The notes below the pieces were generated by a model that was not told where the DNA came from, did not search any database, and worked only from the letters and a program-made list of their open reading frames with translations. The translations under genes were made by a program, and so were the position numbers. A DNA stretch of 61,130 bases from DATHSY01 sp046729855 (GTDB taxonomy: Bacteria; Actinomycetota; UBA4738; HRBIN12), in contig JBKPHM010000058.1 in assembly GCA_046729855.1 (NCBI GenBank), positions 1-61,130 on the forward strand, in the 5' to 3' direction. Below are positions 44,292 through 53,323 of this stretch, piece by piece; the first letter of the stretch is position 1; each line of letters starts with the position of its first letter.

Positions 44292-45926
44292 ATGGCGGAA
44301 GCCGTCGCACCGCAGGTCTTCACCAGGCGCGCATCCGGCCTGGTGCGCGTGATGTCGCCGTATTCGGCGTTCATCTACAACATCCTGACGATGGGGATCA
44401 TCTTCCCCTGGACGTTCATCTGGGCGCCTACGGCGCTCGAAGGATCGAACCTGGTCTTGGGGATCGTCTTCGCGTTCCTGTTCGAGCTGCCTATCGCGAT
44501 GGCCTATGTGTGGCTCGCGACGGCACTACCGCGCTCGGGCGGCGACTACGTGTTCCAGAGTCGCGTCTTCGGTGGCGGATTCGGGTTCACGGTTGTCTTC
44601 GCCTTCTTCGTGGTGTGGATCCTGCAATGGGTGGCGCTGTCCGGGTGGCTGCTCGCGGCCCTCGGTATCGCGCCTACATTCCTCGGGCTCGGGGTCACCA
44701 CCGGCGTGGACGCGTTCACGAGCATCGGCACGTGGGCGGCCAGCTCGAACGGCATCATCATCATCAGCATCGCGAACGCGCTCGTCGCCTTGGTGTTGCT
44801 CGTCAGCGGGTTCCGGAACTACGTCCGGTTCCAGTACGTGATGTGGTACGCGATCCTGATCTCGTTCGGCATCGTCCTGCTGCTGTTCCTCACGACGAGC
44901 CCCGAGACGGCGACAGCGAAGTTGAACGCGTTCGCCGCAGACGTCGACGGCGTGTCAGGCTTCTTCGCGTCGGCACGTGCGGCGGCGGCGGAGGCCGGCG
45001 TCAACTTCAGCCCGCCGTTCTGGCTGTTCGGGACGCTGCTCGTCGCTCCGATCGCCTGGACGAGCCTGCAGTGGGCGACCTACTCGTCGGAGCAGGGCGG
45101 GGAGATCAAGAACGCGCACGTGTTCCGCAGCCAGGCGTTCATCATGGTCGGGTCGCTCGCCGTTACGGCCGCGCTGCTGATCCTGTTGGCGCTCGCCATG
45201 CAGAACGGTATCGGTCAGGACGGCATCCTCGTCGCTTCGTCCGGTTACTGGCTCGCCGTACCGGAGGCGACCATCGGTGGGAACAACATGTTCCCGAATC
45301 TGATGGCGATGGCGTTCACGGGGAGCCCCATAATCGTGCTCTTGATCGGGCTCGGGTTCATCCTCAACTCGTTCCAGATCGTCTGCAACTGTTACATCGG
45401 GACGACGAGGATCATGGTCGCCCAGGGCCTGGACGGACTGCTCCCCGACTGGTTCGCCCGGGTGCATGCGCGGTGGCGGACACCCGTGAACGCGCACATC
45501 GCGTACTTCCTCGCCGCCCTCCCTGTGATCTGGGGGTTCAACAAGGTCGGCGAGTGGACGCGCTGGACCCTCGGCGTGACATTCGCGAACGGCGCCGTCA
45601 TGACGTTATCCGCGCTGGCAGCGGCGTTGCTGCCGTACCGAGCGAGGAAGGTGTATGAGGCGTCTCCTGGTGCGAAGTACCGGATCGGCACTCTGCCGGC
45701 GGTGACGGTCGTCGGGATCCTCGGGTTCGTGTTCGGCGGCTTCATGGTGCTTGCCTTCCTGTTCCGTTCGGAGCTCGGTCTGGCGTACACGAGCGACGCG
45801 CTGCCGTACTACATCGTGCTCGGCACCGCGTTGTTCGGCCTGATCGTGTACTTCCTCATGCGCCAGACGAAGGCGAGCAAGGGCATCAAAATCGAGTACG
45901 CGTTCGCGGAGATCCCGCCCGAGTAG
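44292..45926 (+). CDS. APC-superfamily amino acid/amine permease
   Basis: 544-residue transporter with about twelve hydrophobic helices. The first contains SAFIYNILTMGIIFPWTFIW, and helix 3 is preceded by the conserved LPRSGGDYVFQSRVFG. The APC family imports amino acids or amines by proton or sodium symport or exchange. AGGGAGGGGGG precedes ATG 44292. It stands 36 bp before an FAD/GcvT fusion, so it likely brings in that enzyme's N-methylated substrate. The long loop near residues 215-240 is unusual. Confidence 0.9.
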   Translation: MAEAVAPQVFTRRASGLVRVMSPYSAFIYNILTMGIIFPWTFIWAPTALEGSNLVLGIVFAFLFELPIAMAYVWLATALPRSGGDYVFQSRVFGGGFGFTVVFAFFVVWILQWVALSGWLLAALGIAPTFLGLGVTTGVDAFTSIGTWAASSNGIIIISIANALVALVLLVSGFRNYVRFQYVMWYAILISFGIVLLLFLTTSPETATAKLNAFAADVDGVSGFFASARAAAAEAGVNFSPPFWLFGTLLVAPIAWTSLQWATYSSEQGGEIKNAHVFRSQAFIMVGSLAVTAALLILLALAMQNGIGQDGILVASSGYWLAVPEATIGGNNMFPNLMAMAFTGSPIIVLLIGLGFILNSFQIVCNCYIGTTRIMVAQGLDGLLPDWFARVHARWRTPVNAHIAYFLAALPVIWGFNKVGEWTRWTLGVTFANGAVMTLSALAAALLPYRARKVYEASPGAKYRIGTLPAVTVVGILGFVFGGFMVLAFLFRSELGLAYTSDALPYYIVLGTALFGLIVYFLMRQTKASKGIKIEYAFAEIPPE

Positions 45927-45962
45927 GGCTCCGTCGCCCACACGCGAGCGCCGGAGGATCGA

Positions 45963-48368
45963 GTGGCTGACCGTGCCCGCGTCGTCGTGATCGGCGGCGG
46001 CATCGCCGGGACGAGCGTGGCCTACCATCTGGCCGAGGCCGGCTGGGCGGACGTCGTCCTCGTTGAAAAGGGCGACCTGACGAGCGGCTCCACCGCGCAT
46101 GCAGCCGGGCTTGTGACGGCGTTCAACCCGTCGCCGACGATGATGCGGTTCCGCCGGTACTCGATCGAGCTGTACCGGCGCCTCGGCGTCTTCGAGACGA
46201 ACGGCAGCCTGCGGCTGGCCTCGAGCCCCGAGCGATTGATGGAGCTCGAGCGGGGTGTCGGCCAGGCCAAGGCGATCGGACTCGACGTCGAGCTCCTGTC
46301 GGCGGATGAGACGCGCCGGCTCCTGCCCGCGGCGACGCCCGAGTCGCTGTACGGCGCGGTGTGGATGCCCGGCGACGGCCACCTCGACCCGCACACGGCC
46401 ACACACGCGCTCGCGAAGGCGGCGCGCGAGCTCGGCGCGACGGTGCGCACCCACGAACGAGCCATCGCGATCAGCCGAGGCACTCGAGGTGAGGTCCGGT
46501 CCGTAACGACCGAGCGGGGCCAGATCGAGACCGAGGCCGTCGTCGTCGCGGCCGGCCTATGGTCGCCGCGCGTCGCAGCGATGGCGGGCGTGGTCGTGCC
46601 GTCGACGCCCATCGATCATCAACACATCGCGCTCCGGCGCGTGCCTGGACACGAGCTGCCGGGCGACATGCCGTGCTTCCGCGACCCTGACAACCTCGTC
46701 TACGGATACGCCGAGGCAGGTGGCGTCGTCTTCGGGGGGTACGAGGGCGATCCCCACGCCCGCTGGATCGATGGGGCGCCGTGGGATCACGGCGGCTCGT
46801 CGCTGCCCCCCGACTTCCATCGTTTCGAGCCGCTGATGCGCGGCGCGATCCGGCGCTTCCCGTTCCTCGAAGGCGCCGAGGCGATCCGGCTCGTGTGCCA
46901 CCCGGACGCGATGACGCCGGACGCGAACCCGCTCCTCGGGCCGGTTCCCGGCGTGCCGGGACTGTGGCTGGCGGCCGGATTGTCGCTCAACGGGTTCGGG
47001 GGCGCCGGCGGGATCGGACGCACGCTCGCGGACTGGATCACCGGCGGCCAGATCGAGCTCGACGTTACGGCGTACCGGCCGTGGCGGTTCGGGCGGCATC
47101 ATCGGGATCCCGCGTGGGCCGCCGAGCTGGCGCGGGAGACGTACCGTTACTACTACCTGTTGCGCTTCCCGTTCGATCACGACGAATGGGGGCGCCCGAA
47201 GCGGACGAGCCCCCTGCACACGCGGTTGCAGGATCTCGGCGCGGTGTTCGTGGCGAAGAACGGGTGGGAACGCGTGGAGCGGTTCGAGCCGGGGAGCGCG
47301 TCGCGCCGGATCGGGCCCGAACAGCGCTCGTTCGGCTGGACTCGGCCGCCCTGGCTCGAGCGGGTCGGCGAGGAGCATCGCGCCGTGCGCGAGCGCGCCG
47401 GCCTGCTGGATCTGTCGTCGTTCGGCAAGATCGACGTCCGCGGACAAAACGCGCTCTCGCTGCTCGAACGGGTTGCGACCAACCGGATCGACCGGCCGCT
47501 TGGATCGGTCGTCTACACCCCGTTCCTGAACGAGCAGGGCGGCGTCGTTGCCGACGTGACCGTCACGAGGCTCGCGGACGACCGCTTCCGCATCGTGACC
47601 GGCTCCGCGTACGCCGACGCAGACCTCGGGTGGCTGCGGATGCACGCGCAAGGATCGGTGGAGCTAAGAAACGTGTCGGAGGAGCTCGCGGTGATCGGGC
47701 TCTGGGGGCCGAGCGCCCGGGCGATCCTCGCCGACGTCGTGCACGACGACCTTTCAGATGCGGCGTTCCCGCGGATGACGGCGAGGGCACTCCAGATGGT
47801 GAACGCATCGGTCCTCGCGCAGCGGCTCTCGTTCGCGGGCGAGCTCGGTTGGGAGCTGTACGTCGAGCCGGCATGGGCGGTCCAGGTATGGGACACCCTC
47901 ACGATCGCCGGCCGTGATCACGGCGTCGAACCGGTCGGGTACCGCGCGATCGATTCGCTGCGCATCGAGAAGGGTTTCCGGCTGTTCGGCACCGACGTCA
48001 CGGCGAACGACGATCCGTACGCCGCCGGGCTGGGGGCCTTCGTCGCGAGGGACAAAGGGTTCATCGGCCGAGACGCGCTCGCCCGGCGCATCGACGACGA
48101 CATTCGCCTGACGCTTCGGACGCTGCTCGTCGGCGACGAGGTGTACGCCACGGTCTACGGGGGGGAGCCCGTGCTGTTTGGCGACCAGGTGGTCTCGCGC
48201 GTGCGCAGTTGCGCCTACGGCCACACGGTCCGCCGCAACGTCGCGCTCGCGTACCTGCCTCCGGGCGTGGCCGGCGGCGCGCTCTCGGTCGAGCTGTTCG
48301 GCACACGGGTCCCTGCACAGGTCGCGCCCGACGTGCTGGTACCGACGGGCGCCGCCAGCGAACGATGA
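45963..48368 (+). CDS. dimethylglycine/sarcosine dehydrogenase-like FAD oxidoreductase with GcvT domains (paralog 2)
   Basis: 801-residue fusion with VVVIGGGIAGTSVAYHLAE and GSTAHAAGL (His46 at the covalent-FAD position) in the DAO half. The GcvT half carries GLLDLSSFGKIDV, GLWGPSARAIL, FAGELGWELYV and IEKGFRLFGTDV. The GTG start follows GGAGGATCGA. Predicted to oxidise an N-methyl amine and move the carbon to tetrahydrofolate. It is between the permease and a choline-kinase-like gene (ATGA overlap at 48365), likely one transcript. Identity to paralogs 1 and 3 is moderate, so substrates probably differ. Confidence 0.88.
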   Translation: MADRARVVVIGGGIAGTSVAYHLAEAGWADVVLVEKGDLTSGSTAHAAGLVTAFNPSPTMMRFRRYSIELYRRLGVFETNGSLRLASSPERLMELERGVGQAKAIGLDVELLSADETRRLLPAATPESLYGAVWMPGDGHLDPHTATHALAKAARELGATVRTHERAIAISRGTRGEVRSVTTERGQIETEAVVVAAGLWSPRVAAMAGVVVPSTPIDHQHIALRRVPGHELPGDMPCFRDPDNLVYGYAEAGGVVFGGYEGDPHARWIDGAPWDHGGSSLPPDFHRFEPLMRGAIRRFPFLEGAEAIRLVCHPDAMTPDANPLLGPVPGVPGLWLAAGLSLNGFGGAGGIGRTLADWITGGQIELDVTAYRPWRFGRHHRDPAWAAELARETYRYYYLLRFPFDHDEWGRPKRTSPLHTRLQDLGAVFVAKNGWERVERFEPGSASRRIGPEQRSFGWTRPPWLERVGEEHRAVRERAGLLDLSSFGKIDVRGQNALSLLERVATNRIDRPLGSVVYTPFLNEQGGVVADVTVTRLADDRFRIVTGSAYADADLGWLRMHAQGSVELRNVSEELAVIGLWGPSARAILADVVHDDLSDAAFPRMTARALQMVNASVLAQRLSFAGELGWELYVEPAWAVQVWDTLTIAGRDHGVEPVGYRAIDSLRIEKGFRLFGTDVTANDDPYAAGLGAFVARDKGFIGRDALARRIDDDIRLTLRTLLVGDEVYATVYGGEPVLFGDQVVSRVRSCAYGHTVRRNVALAYLPPGVAGGALSVELFGTRVPAQVAPDVLVPTGAASER

Positions 48369-49267
48369 CGACGATCGACGAGGTTCTTCCGAGGATCCGA
48401 ACGTTCGAAGGCGCGGACGTCGCCGTCTCGACGCTATCGGGCGGGCTGACGAACGTGAACTATCTCGCCCAGCTGGATGAGCGACGGTTCGTCGTGCGCG
48501 TCCCTGGCGCCGCGACGGAGCTCCTGGCCGTAGACCGGGCGAACGAGCGGCACAACGCCGAGGCCGCCGCGACGACGGGGGTGAGCCCGCGCGTCGTCGA
48601 GTACCTCGACGACGTCAACGTGATGGTCCTGGAGTTCATCGCCGGCGAGACGATGTCGGGACCGAGGCTGCGCGAGGCCGGCATGCAGCGTCGCATCGCG
48701 GAGTCGCTGCGGCGTTTGCACGCCGGTCCGAGGTTCCTGAAGGACTTCGACATGTTCCGAACGGTGGAGTTCTACCTGCGGATCTGCGAGCAACGGGACG
48801 TCCCGATCCCGAGCGGTTACCCGGACCGGCTGCCGGACGTTCGGGACGTTGAGCGCGCCCTCGCGGCGCGACCGCTGCCGACAGTGCCATGCCACAACGA
48901 CCTCCTCGCCGAGAACTACATCGACGACGGCAGGAAGCTGTGGATCGTCGACTTCGAGTACAGCGGAAACAACGATCCCTGCTTCGAGCTCGGCGACACG
49001 GCTCAGGAGTGCGCGTTCGACGACGACGAGCGCGCCCGGTTGTGCGAGGCGTACTTCGGGCGGGCGACGCCGACGCTGCTCGCGCGCATGAACCTCCACG
49101 CCATGATGGCGGACGTCGGCTGGACACTGTGGGCGGCGATCCAGGCCCGGATCTCGGCGATCGAGTACGACTTCTGGGGCTGGGCGGCGGAGCGCTGGGA
49201 CCGTGCGACGCAGATGTTCGCGTCCGATCGGTACGAGCGCTGGCTCGACGCGGCCACGCGGGGATGA
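48365..49267 (+). CDS. choline/aminoglycoside kinase-like phosphotransferase (paralog 1)
   Basis: 300-residue kinase-fold protein: LSGGLTNVNYLAQL nucleotide loop, RRFVVRVPG (lysine replaced by arginine or valine context), LPTVPCHNDLLAENYID catalytic HNDLxxxN and IVDFEYSGNNDPCFELGD metal Asp. It is nearest to choline or ethanolamine kinases and the APH family. Translationally coupled to an FAD/GcvT demethylase, it could phosphorylate an amino alcohol such as choline or a methylated ethanolamine. A second copy (52034-52984) pairs with another fusion enzyme. Confidence 0.8.
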   Translation: MTTIDEVLPRIRTFEGADVAVSTLSGGLTNVNYLAQLDERRFVVRVPGAATELLAVDRANERHNAEAAATTGVSPRVVEYLDDVNVMVLEFIAGETMSGPRLREAGMQRRIAESLRRLHAGPRFLKDFDMFRTVEFYLRICEQRDVPIPSGYPDRLPDVRDVERALAARPLPTVPCHNDLLAENYIDDGRKLWIVDFEYSGNNDPCFELGDTAQECAFDDDERARLCEAYFGRATPTLLARMNLHAMMADVGWTLWAAIQARISAIEYDFWGWAAERWDRATQMFASDRYERWLDAATRG

Positions 49268-49596
49268 GGGTCAAGGTCGGGCGCCCCGGATACGACAATG
49301 CAAGCATGCGCCTGATCGCGACCCCAGAGGCCGTCGAGTACATCCGTGCCCACGGCGGCGCGCTGTTCATCTGGGCGGTGACGATGGCCTACGGGTACGA
49401 CAGCGTGTTCGCGCTCGAGGCCTCGACGGAATCGCCCGGAGCTGGACGGACGTTTCGGCGGATCCGTAGCCAGGGCGTCGACCTGTTGCTCGACACCGAG
49501 GGTCGCGAGCTGCCAGACGAGCTGCACGTCCAGATGCGCGGACGCTGGCGCCGCCAGATCCGGGCGTACTGGAACGGGAAGTCGTTCGCCCGCTAG
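49264..49596 (+). CDS. small conserved-looking protein of unknown function
   Basis: 110-residue basic protein, with an alternative start at ATG 49306 (MRLIATPEAVEYIRAHGG) giving 96 residues. The ATG at 49264 overlaps the kinase stop (ATGA). The sequence has a strand-rich centre (ALFIWAVTMAYG, FALEAS) and a basic C-terminus. I do not recognise a family. It ends 8 bp from the convergent FAD/GcvT gene. Confidence 0.5.
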   Translation: MRVKVGRPGYDNASMRLIATPEAVEYIRAHGGALFIWAVTMAYGYDSVFALEASTESPGAGRTFRRIRSQGVDLLLDTEGRELPDELHVQMRGRWRRQIRAYWNGKSFAR

Positions 49597-49604
49597 CCCC
49601 GGCC

Positions 49605-52037
49605 TCAGGCACGGATGCGCTTGCCCTCCGGATCGTACAGCGGCTCGCCGGCGACCTCCGCCGCGACCCGCTCGCCGAAGACCTCCACCTGGAGAGGGCG
49701 ACCCACCTCGGCGAGCTCCGGCGGCAGGTACGCGTAGGCGATGCTCGTGCCGAGCGAGTACCCCACGCCTCCGGACGTGACCCTGGAAACGACGCCGCCG
49801 TCGGCGAACACGGGCTCGTTGCCCAACGCCATCGCCCGCGGATCGGCTAGCACCAGGCACGAGAGGCGCCTGGTCACGCCGTTGGCCTGCTGCTTCTCGA
49901 GCGCCTCGCGGCCGACGAAGTCGCCCTTGTCCATCCGCACCGCGAAGGCGAGACCCGCCTCGAGCGGCGTGTCCTCGGGCGTGATGTCCGTGCCCCACGA
50001 CCGGTACCCCTTCTCCAGGCGCAGGGCGTCGATCGCCCGGTACCCGCATGGCCGCACGTCATGGCGGCGCGCGGCCTCGTACAGCTGCTCCCAGAGGCCG
50101 GCACCGAACTCAACCGGCGCGTAGAGCTCCCAGCCGAGCTCGCCGACGAACGTGACGCGGACCGCAAGGCACGGAACGTGACCGATAACGACCCGCGCGG
50201 CATGCATGTAGGCGAACGCGAGCGGGTCGGCGGTCACCTCCGCCATGACGTCGCGCGCCTGAGGACCCCACAGCCCGTAGCACGCGAGCGAGCCGGTCAC
50301 GTCGGCGATCGTGAGGTTCTGCTCGGGTCCCACGCCGAGCTGCTTCCTGATCCACGCGAGATCGTGGTTGCCGAAGGCCGTCCCCGTCACCAGGCGGAAG
50401 CGGTCTGGTGCAAGGCGCGTGATCGTCAAGTCGGACTCGATCCCGCCGCGGCGGTTCAGCAACTGCGTATACACGACGCGCCCGACCTCGCGGTCCACAT
50501 CGTTCGCGCAGATCCGCTGGAGGAACGCGCACGTCTCCGGTCCGCTCGCCTCGAGCTTGGCGAAGCTCGACTCGTCGAACAGTCCGCCGCGCTCCCTCGT
50601 GGCCAGCACCTCGGCGGGGATCGCCGTGGACCAGTGCTGCCCCGCCCAGCCGCGCGGCCGGAGGTCCTCGAAGGCGTCGTCCTCGTTCGACGTGAACCAG
50701 TTCGCCCGCTCCCAGCCCGACTTCTCGCCGAACTCGGCGCCGAGGGAACGCAGCGCGGTGAAGGCGGGCGAGGTCTTCAGGGGCCTACCCGCGGTGCGCT
50801 CCTCGTTCGGGTAGTGGATGTCGTAATACGTCGAGTAGATCTCGTACGCGCGCGCGAGCGCGTACCGGCGGCTCCGGTAGTGTCCGCCGAAACGACGGAT
50901 GTCCATCTTCCAGACGTCGTATCCGGGCTCGCCATCGACGATCCACTCGGCCATCACTCTGCCCACGCCGCCGGCGCCAGCGATCCCGTGCGCGCAGAAC
51001 CCAGCCGCGATGAAAAAGCCGGTGACGTCGGATTCGCCGAGGATGAACTCGCCGTCGGGGGTAAACGCCTCGGGGCCGTTAATCAGGCGGACGATCTCCG
51101 CCCCCTGCATCGCTGGGACGAGTCCGAATGCGTTCTCGGCGAGCGAGCCGAACCGCTCCCAGTCGTCCGGCAGGAGTCGGTTGTTGAAGTCCGCGGGTGG
51201 CCCCTCGTCGATCGACCATGGCGCCGGGTCGCGCTCGTACCCACCCATCACGAGGGCGCCTCCGGCCTCGGGCCGGAAGTACACCAGCCGGTCGGGATCT
51301 CGCATCGTCGGCAGCTCGGGCCCGACGCCGTCGATCGGTGTGGTGAGGACGTACTGGTGCGCGAAGGGCACCACCGGGACCTCGACCCCGGCGAGCCGCC
51401 CGATCTGGTTGGCGTACATCCCGCCGGCGTTCACAACGACGTCCGTCGTGATCGGATCGTGACCCTCTAGCCGTACGCGCCGGACGGCTCCGCGCTCCAC
51501 GTCGATCCCGACGACCCGGGTGCCGAGCAGGATGCGAGCGCCCCCGCGCTTGGCTCCTTCGGTGAGCGCCATCGTGAGGCCCGAGGGATCCAGGTAGCCG
51601 TCCGTCGGCAGGAACGCCGCCCCCCGGATCCCCGTCGAGTCGAAGAGGCCGTCCCACAGATCGAGCGCGCGGTCCATGGAGACGATCTCGAGCGGGAGAC
51701 CGAACGTCTGTCCCCACCCGGCGAGTCGTTGCAGCTCCTCGATCCGCCCACGGGACGACGCGAGCCGCAGCGAGCCCACCTCGTGCCAGCCAGGATCGAC
51801 GCCGGTCTCCTCGCGGAGCCGGCGGTACAGCGCGACGCCGTACATCATCATCCGGGTGAGCGTGACGCTCGACCGGAGCTGGCCGACCAGGCCCGCGGAG
51901 TGGAACGTCGAGCCCGAGGTGAGCTCGGAGCGCTCGACCAGCACGACGTCCTCCCAGCCGAGACCCGTCAGGTGGTACGCGATGCTCGCGCCCGCGACGC
52001 CGCCGCCGATCACGACCGCGCGGGCCTGGTCGCTCAC
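49605..52037 (-). CDS. dimethylglycine/sarcosine dehydrogenase-like FAD oxidoreductase with GcvT domains (paralog 3)
   Basis: 810-residue fusion with AVVIGGGVAGASIAYHLTG and GSTFHSAGLVGQL (His46 for covalent FAD), then a GcvT half with SFAKLEASGPE, GLWGPQARDVM, FVGELGWELYA and LEKGYRSWGTDI. The EERTAGRPLKTSPAF linker matches DMGDH-like enzymes. It lies downstream of, and overlaps (4 bp), a choline-kinase-like gene on the same strand. That is the reverse order of the 45963/48365 pair. Expected cytoplasmic N-demethylation coupled to folate. Confidence 0.88.
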   Translation of the reverse strand: MSDQARAVVIGGGVAGASIAYHLTGLGWEDVVLVERSELTSGSTFHSAGLVGQLRSSVTLTRMMMYGVALYRRLREETGVDPGWHEVGSLRLASSRGRIEELQRLAGWGQTFGLPLEIVSMDRALDLWDGLFDSTGIRGAAFLPTDGYLDPSGLTMALTEGAKRGGARILLGTRVVGIDVERGAVRRVRLEGHDPITTDVVVNAGGMYANQIGRLAGVEVPVVPFAHQYVLTTPIDGVGPELPTMRDPDRLVYFRPEAGGALVMGGYERDPAPWSIDEGPPADFNNRLLPDDWERFGSLAENAFGLVPAMQGAEIVRLINGPEAFTPDGEFILGESDVTGFFIAAGFCAHGIAGAGGVGRVMAEWIVDGEPGYDVWKMDIRRFGGHYRSRRYALARAYEIYSTYYDIHYPNEERTAGRPLKTSPAFTALRSLGAEFGEKSGWERANWFTSNEDDAFEDLRPRGWAGQHWSTAIPAEVLATRERGGLFDESSFAKLEASGPETCAFLQRICANDVDREVGRVVYTQLLNRRGGIESDLTITRLAPDRFRLVTGTAFGNHDLAWIRKQLGVGPEQNLTIADVTGSLACYGLWGPQARDVMAEVTADPLAFAYMHAARVVIGHVPCLAVRVTFVGELGWELYAPVEFGAGLWEQLYEAARRHDVRPCGYRAIDALRLEKGYRSWGTDITPEDTPLEAGLAFAVRMDKGDFVGREALEKQQANGVTRRLSCLVLADPRAMALGNEPVFADGGVVSRVTSGGVGYSLGTSIAYAYLPPELAEVGRPLQVEVFGERVAAEVAGEPLYDPEGKRIRA

Positions 52038-52984
52038 GCCTCACCCGCTCCATCACGCAGCCAGGTTCCGAAGCGCTCGTCGCCGGCGCTCTGCAGGCAC
52101 CGAGCGAGATGCCTGTCCGCGTACTCGACGTAGTCGACATCCAGCGTGGAGATGCCCTGCTGAACGACCCCCCACATCGCCTCGCGGAAGTCGGACATCA
52201 CGCGCATCAGCGCCAACCGAGCGGCGCGGGCCGGCGTCACGTCGCCGAAGTACAACTCGAGCAGCATGCGCTGGGCGTCCTTCGAGATTCCGTTGTTGAT
52301 CGACAGGTTCCCCAGGTCGAAGAAGGGGTTCCCCATGCCCGCGTACTCGTAATCGACGATCACGACACTTGCCCCTCGGACGAGGAAGTTCGCGTTGAGC
52401 AGGTCGTTGTGGCACGGGCGCGGTCGCATCGGCGCGGCGTCGAACGTGGCCTCGATCCGGTCGGCGATCTCCAGCGCCTCGTCATAGGCTTCCGGCGGCC
52501 GGACGCCGTAGGCCGCGGCCACATCGCGATATCCGCGCACGACCCGGAACGGGTCGAAGGTCGACGGGAGCGGGGCCATCGCGTGTATCGTCCGGACGGC
52601 GCGGACCACGGCCTCGAGGACGTCGCGACGCTCCAGGTGATCCGGCGGGAGCTCATCCGCCTCGACGAAACGGGTCACGAGCGCGCCGTGCCCGGGCAGG
52701 AACGCCACGACCTCGGGGCCGACGCCGGCTTCGGCTGCGGCCTCGGCCGCGATCCGCTCGGCCTGCCGGTCGATCCCGAGCAGCTCGGTGTCCTGACCCG
52801 CGATCCGGACGACGAAGCTCTCGTCGCCGACTTCGACGCGGAAGTTGCGGTTGGTGATCCCCGCGGTGAGGGGCGTGACCGACGTCGTCCGTCCGCTCCA
52901 GGCGGGGATCGCGGCCATGATCGCGGTGAGCCTCGGGTCGACGTCCACGGCCCCCACGGACCGGACGCTAGCCGCGTCGATCAT
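52034..52984 (-). CDS. choline/aminoglycoside kinase-like phosphotransferase (paralog 2)
   Basis: 316-residue kinase-fold protein: LTAGITNRNFRVEV, ESFVVRIAG, RPCHNDLLNANFLV (HNDLxxxN) and IVDYEYAGMGNPFFDLGN (metal Asp). It is close to choline kinase LicA-like proteins. The start is uncertain. ATG 52984 has no ribosome site, and in-frame GTG codons a few residues later (in VRSVGAVDV) could serve. It is followed by the third FAD/GcvT fusion with a 4-bp overlap and diverges from the ilv attenuator. Confidence 0.8.
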   Translation of the reverse strand: MIDAASVRSVGAVDVDPRLTAIMAAIPAWSGRTTSVTPLTAGITNRNFRVEVGDESFVVRIAGQDTELLGIDRQAERIAAEAAAEAGVGPEVVAFLPGHGALVTRFVEADELPPDHLERRDVLEAVVRAVRTIHAMAPLPSTFDPFRVVRGYRDVAAAYGVRPPEAYDEALEIADRIEATFDAAPMRPRPCHNDLLNANFLVRGASVVIVDYEYAGMGNPFFDLGNLSINNGISKDAQRMLLELYFGDVTPARAARLALMRVMSDFREAMWGVVQQGISTLDVDYVEYADRHLARCLQSAGDERFGTWLRDGAGEA

Positions 52985-53100
52985 TGCCGGTCAAGCGCGA
53001 GCGGACGTGATCGGTTCGCGGCACGGTGGCCGGGCGGGAGCGAGTGATGGGCCGGAAGGCCGTCCGACGCGCCGCACAGAGCAGCCCCCCGTTCGGAGGG

Positions 53101-53128
53101 TTGACAGTCTCCCGAGCGTCCGTACACT
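53101..53128 (+). promoter_or_regulatory. ilv operon promoter
   Basis: Perfect TTGACA at 53101-53106, a 16-base spacer and TACACT at 53123-53128. The leader-peptide ATG lies nine bases after the -10 box, so the transcript is nearly leaderless. Confidence 0.75.
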
Positions 53129-53137
53129 GGCGGCACC

Positions 53138-53194
53138 ATGAGACGCGGGAGCATTGTGCCCAGGAAGCTGCGAGTCCTCGTACTTATTAGCTAG
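53138..53194 (+). CDS. ilv operon leader peptide
   Basis: 18-residue peptide MRRGSIVPRKLRVLVLIS, with control codons Val-Leu-Val-Leu-Ile just before Ser and TAG. The run includes GTA, CTT and ATT, codons that look rare in this G+C-rich window. Branched-chain amino acid starvation would stall the ribosome there and change folding of the following RNA. Leader peptides of this type are established for ilvBNC in Corynebacterium glutamicum and Streptomyces. Confidence 0.8.
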   Translation: MRRGSIVPRKLRVLVLIS

Positions 53195-53261
53195 GCGCGG
53201 CCGGGCCGAGACAGGCCCGGACACCGCGCCGAGATGCCCCTCGCCCAGCGAGGGGCTTTTT
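53194..53261 (+). terminator. transcription attenuator: pause hairpin plus intrinsic terminator
   Basis: A long hairpin pairs 53194-53207 (GGCGCGGCCGGGCC) with 53214-53230, with a three-base bulge. It is followed by a terminator: GCCCCTCGC at 53236-53244, loop CCA, GCGAGGGGC at 53248-53256 and TTTTT at 53257-53261. A competing stem between 53203-53210 and 53240-53246 (seven pairs, one bulge) would break the terminator and may be the antiterminator; this part is inference. Confidence 0.85.
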
Positions 53262-53323
53262 GTACCCCTCGTTCAGCCGGATCCCCGAAAGGCCGAACAG
53301 AGCAACCAGAGAGGAGCACCGAG

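Noticed and set aside
53234..53323. Upstream ATG extending the 113-residue ilv-operon protein
   Set aside because: That start lies inside the terminator stem and the added residues are not protein-like; ATG 53324 has a proper ribosome site.
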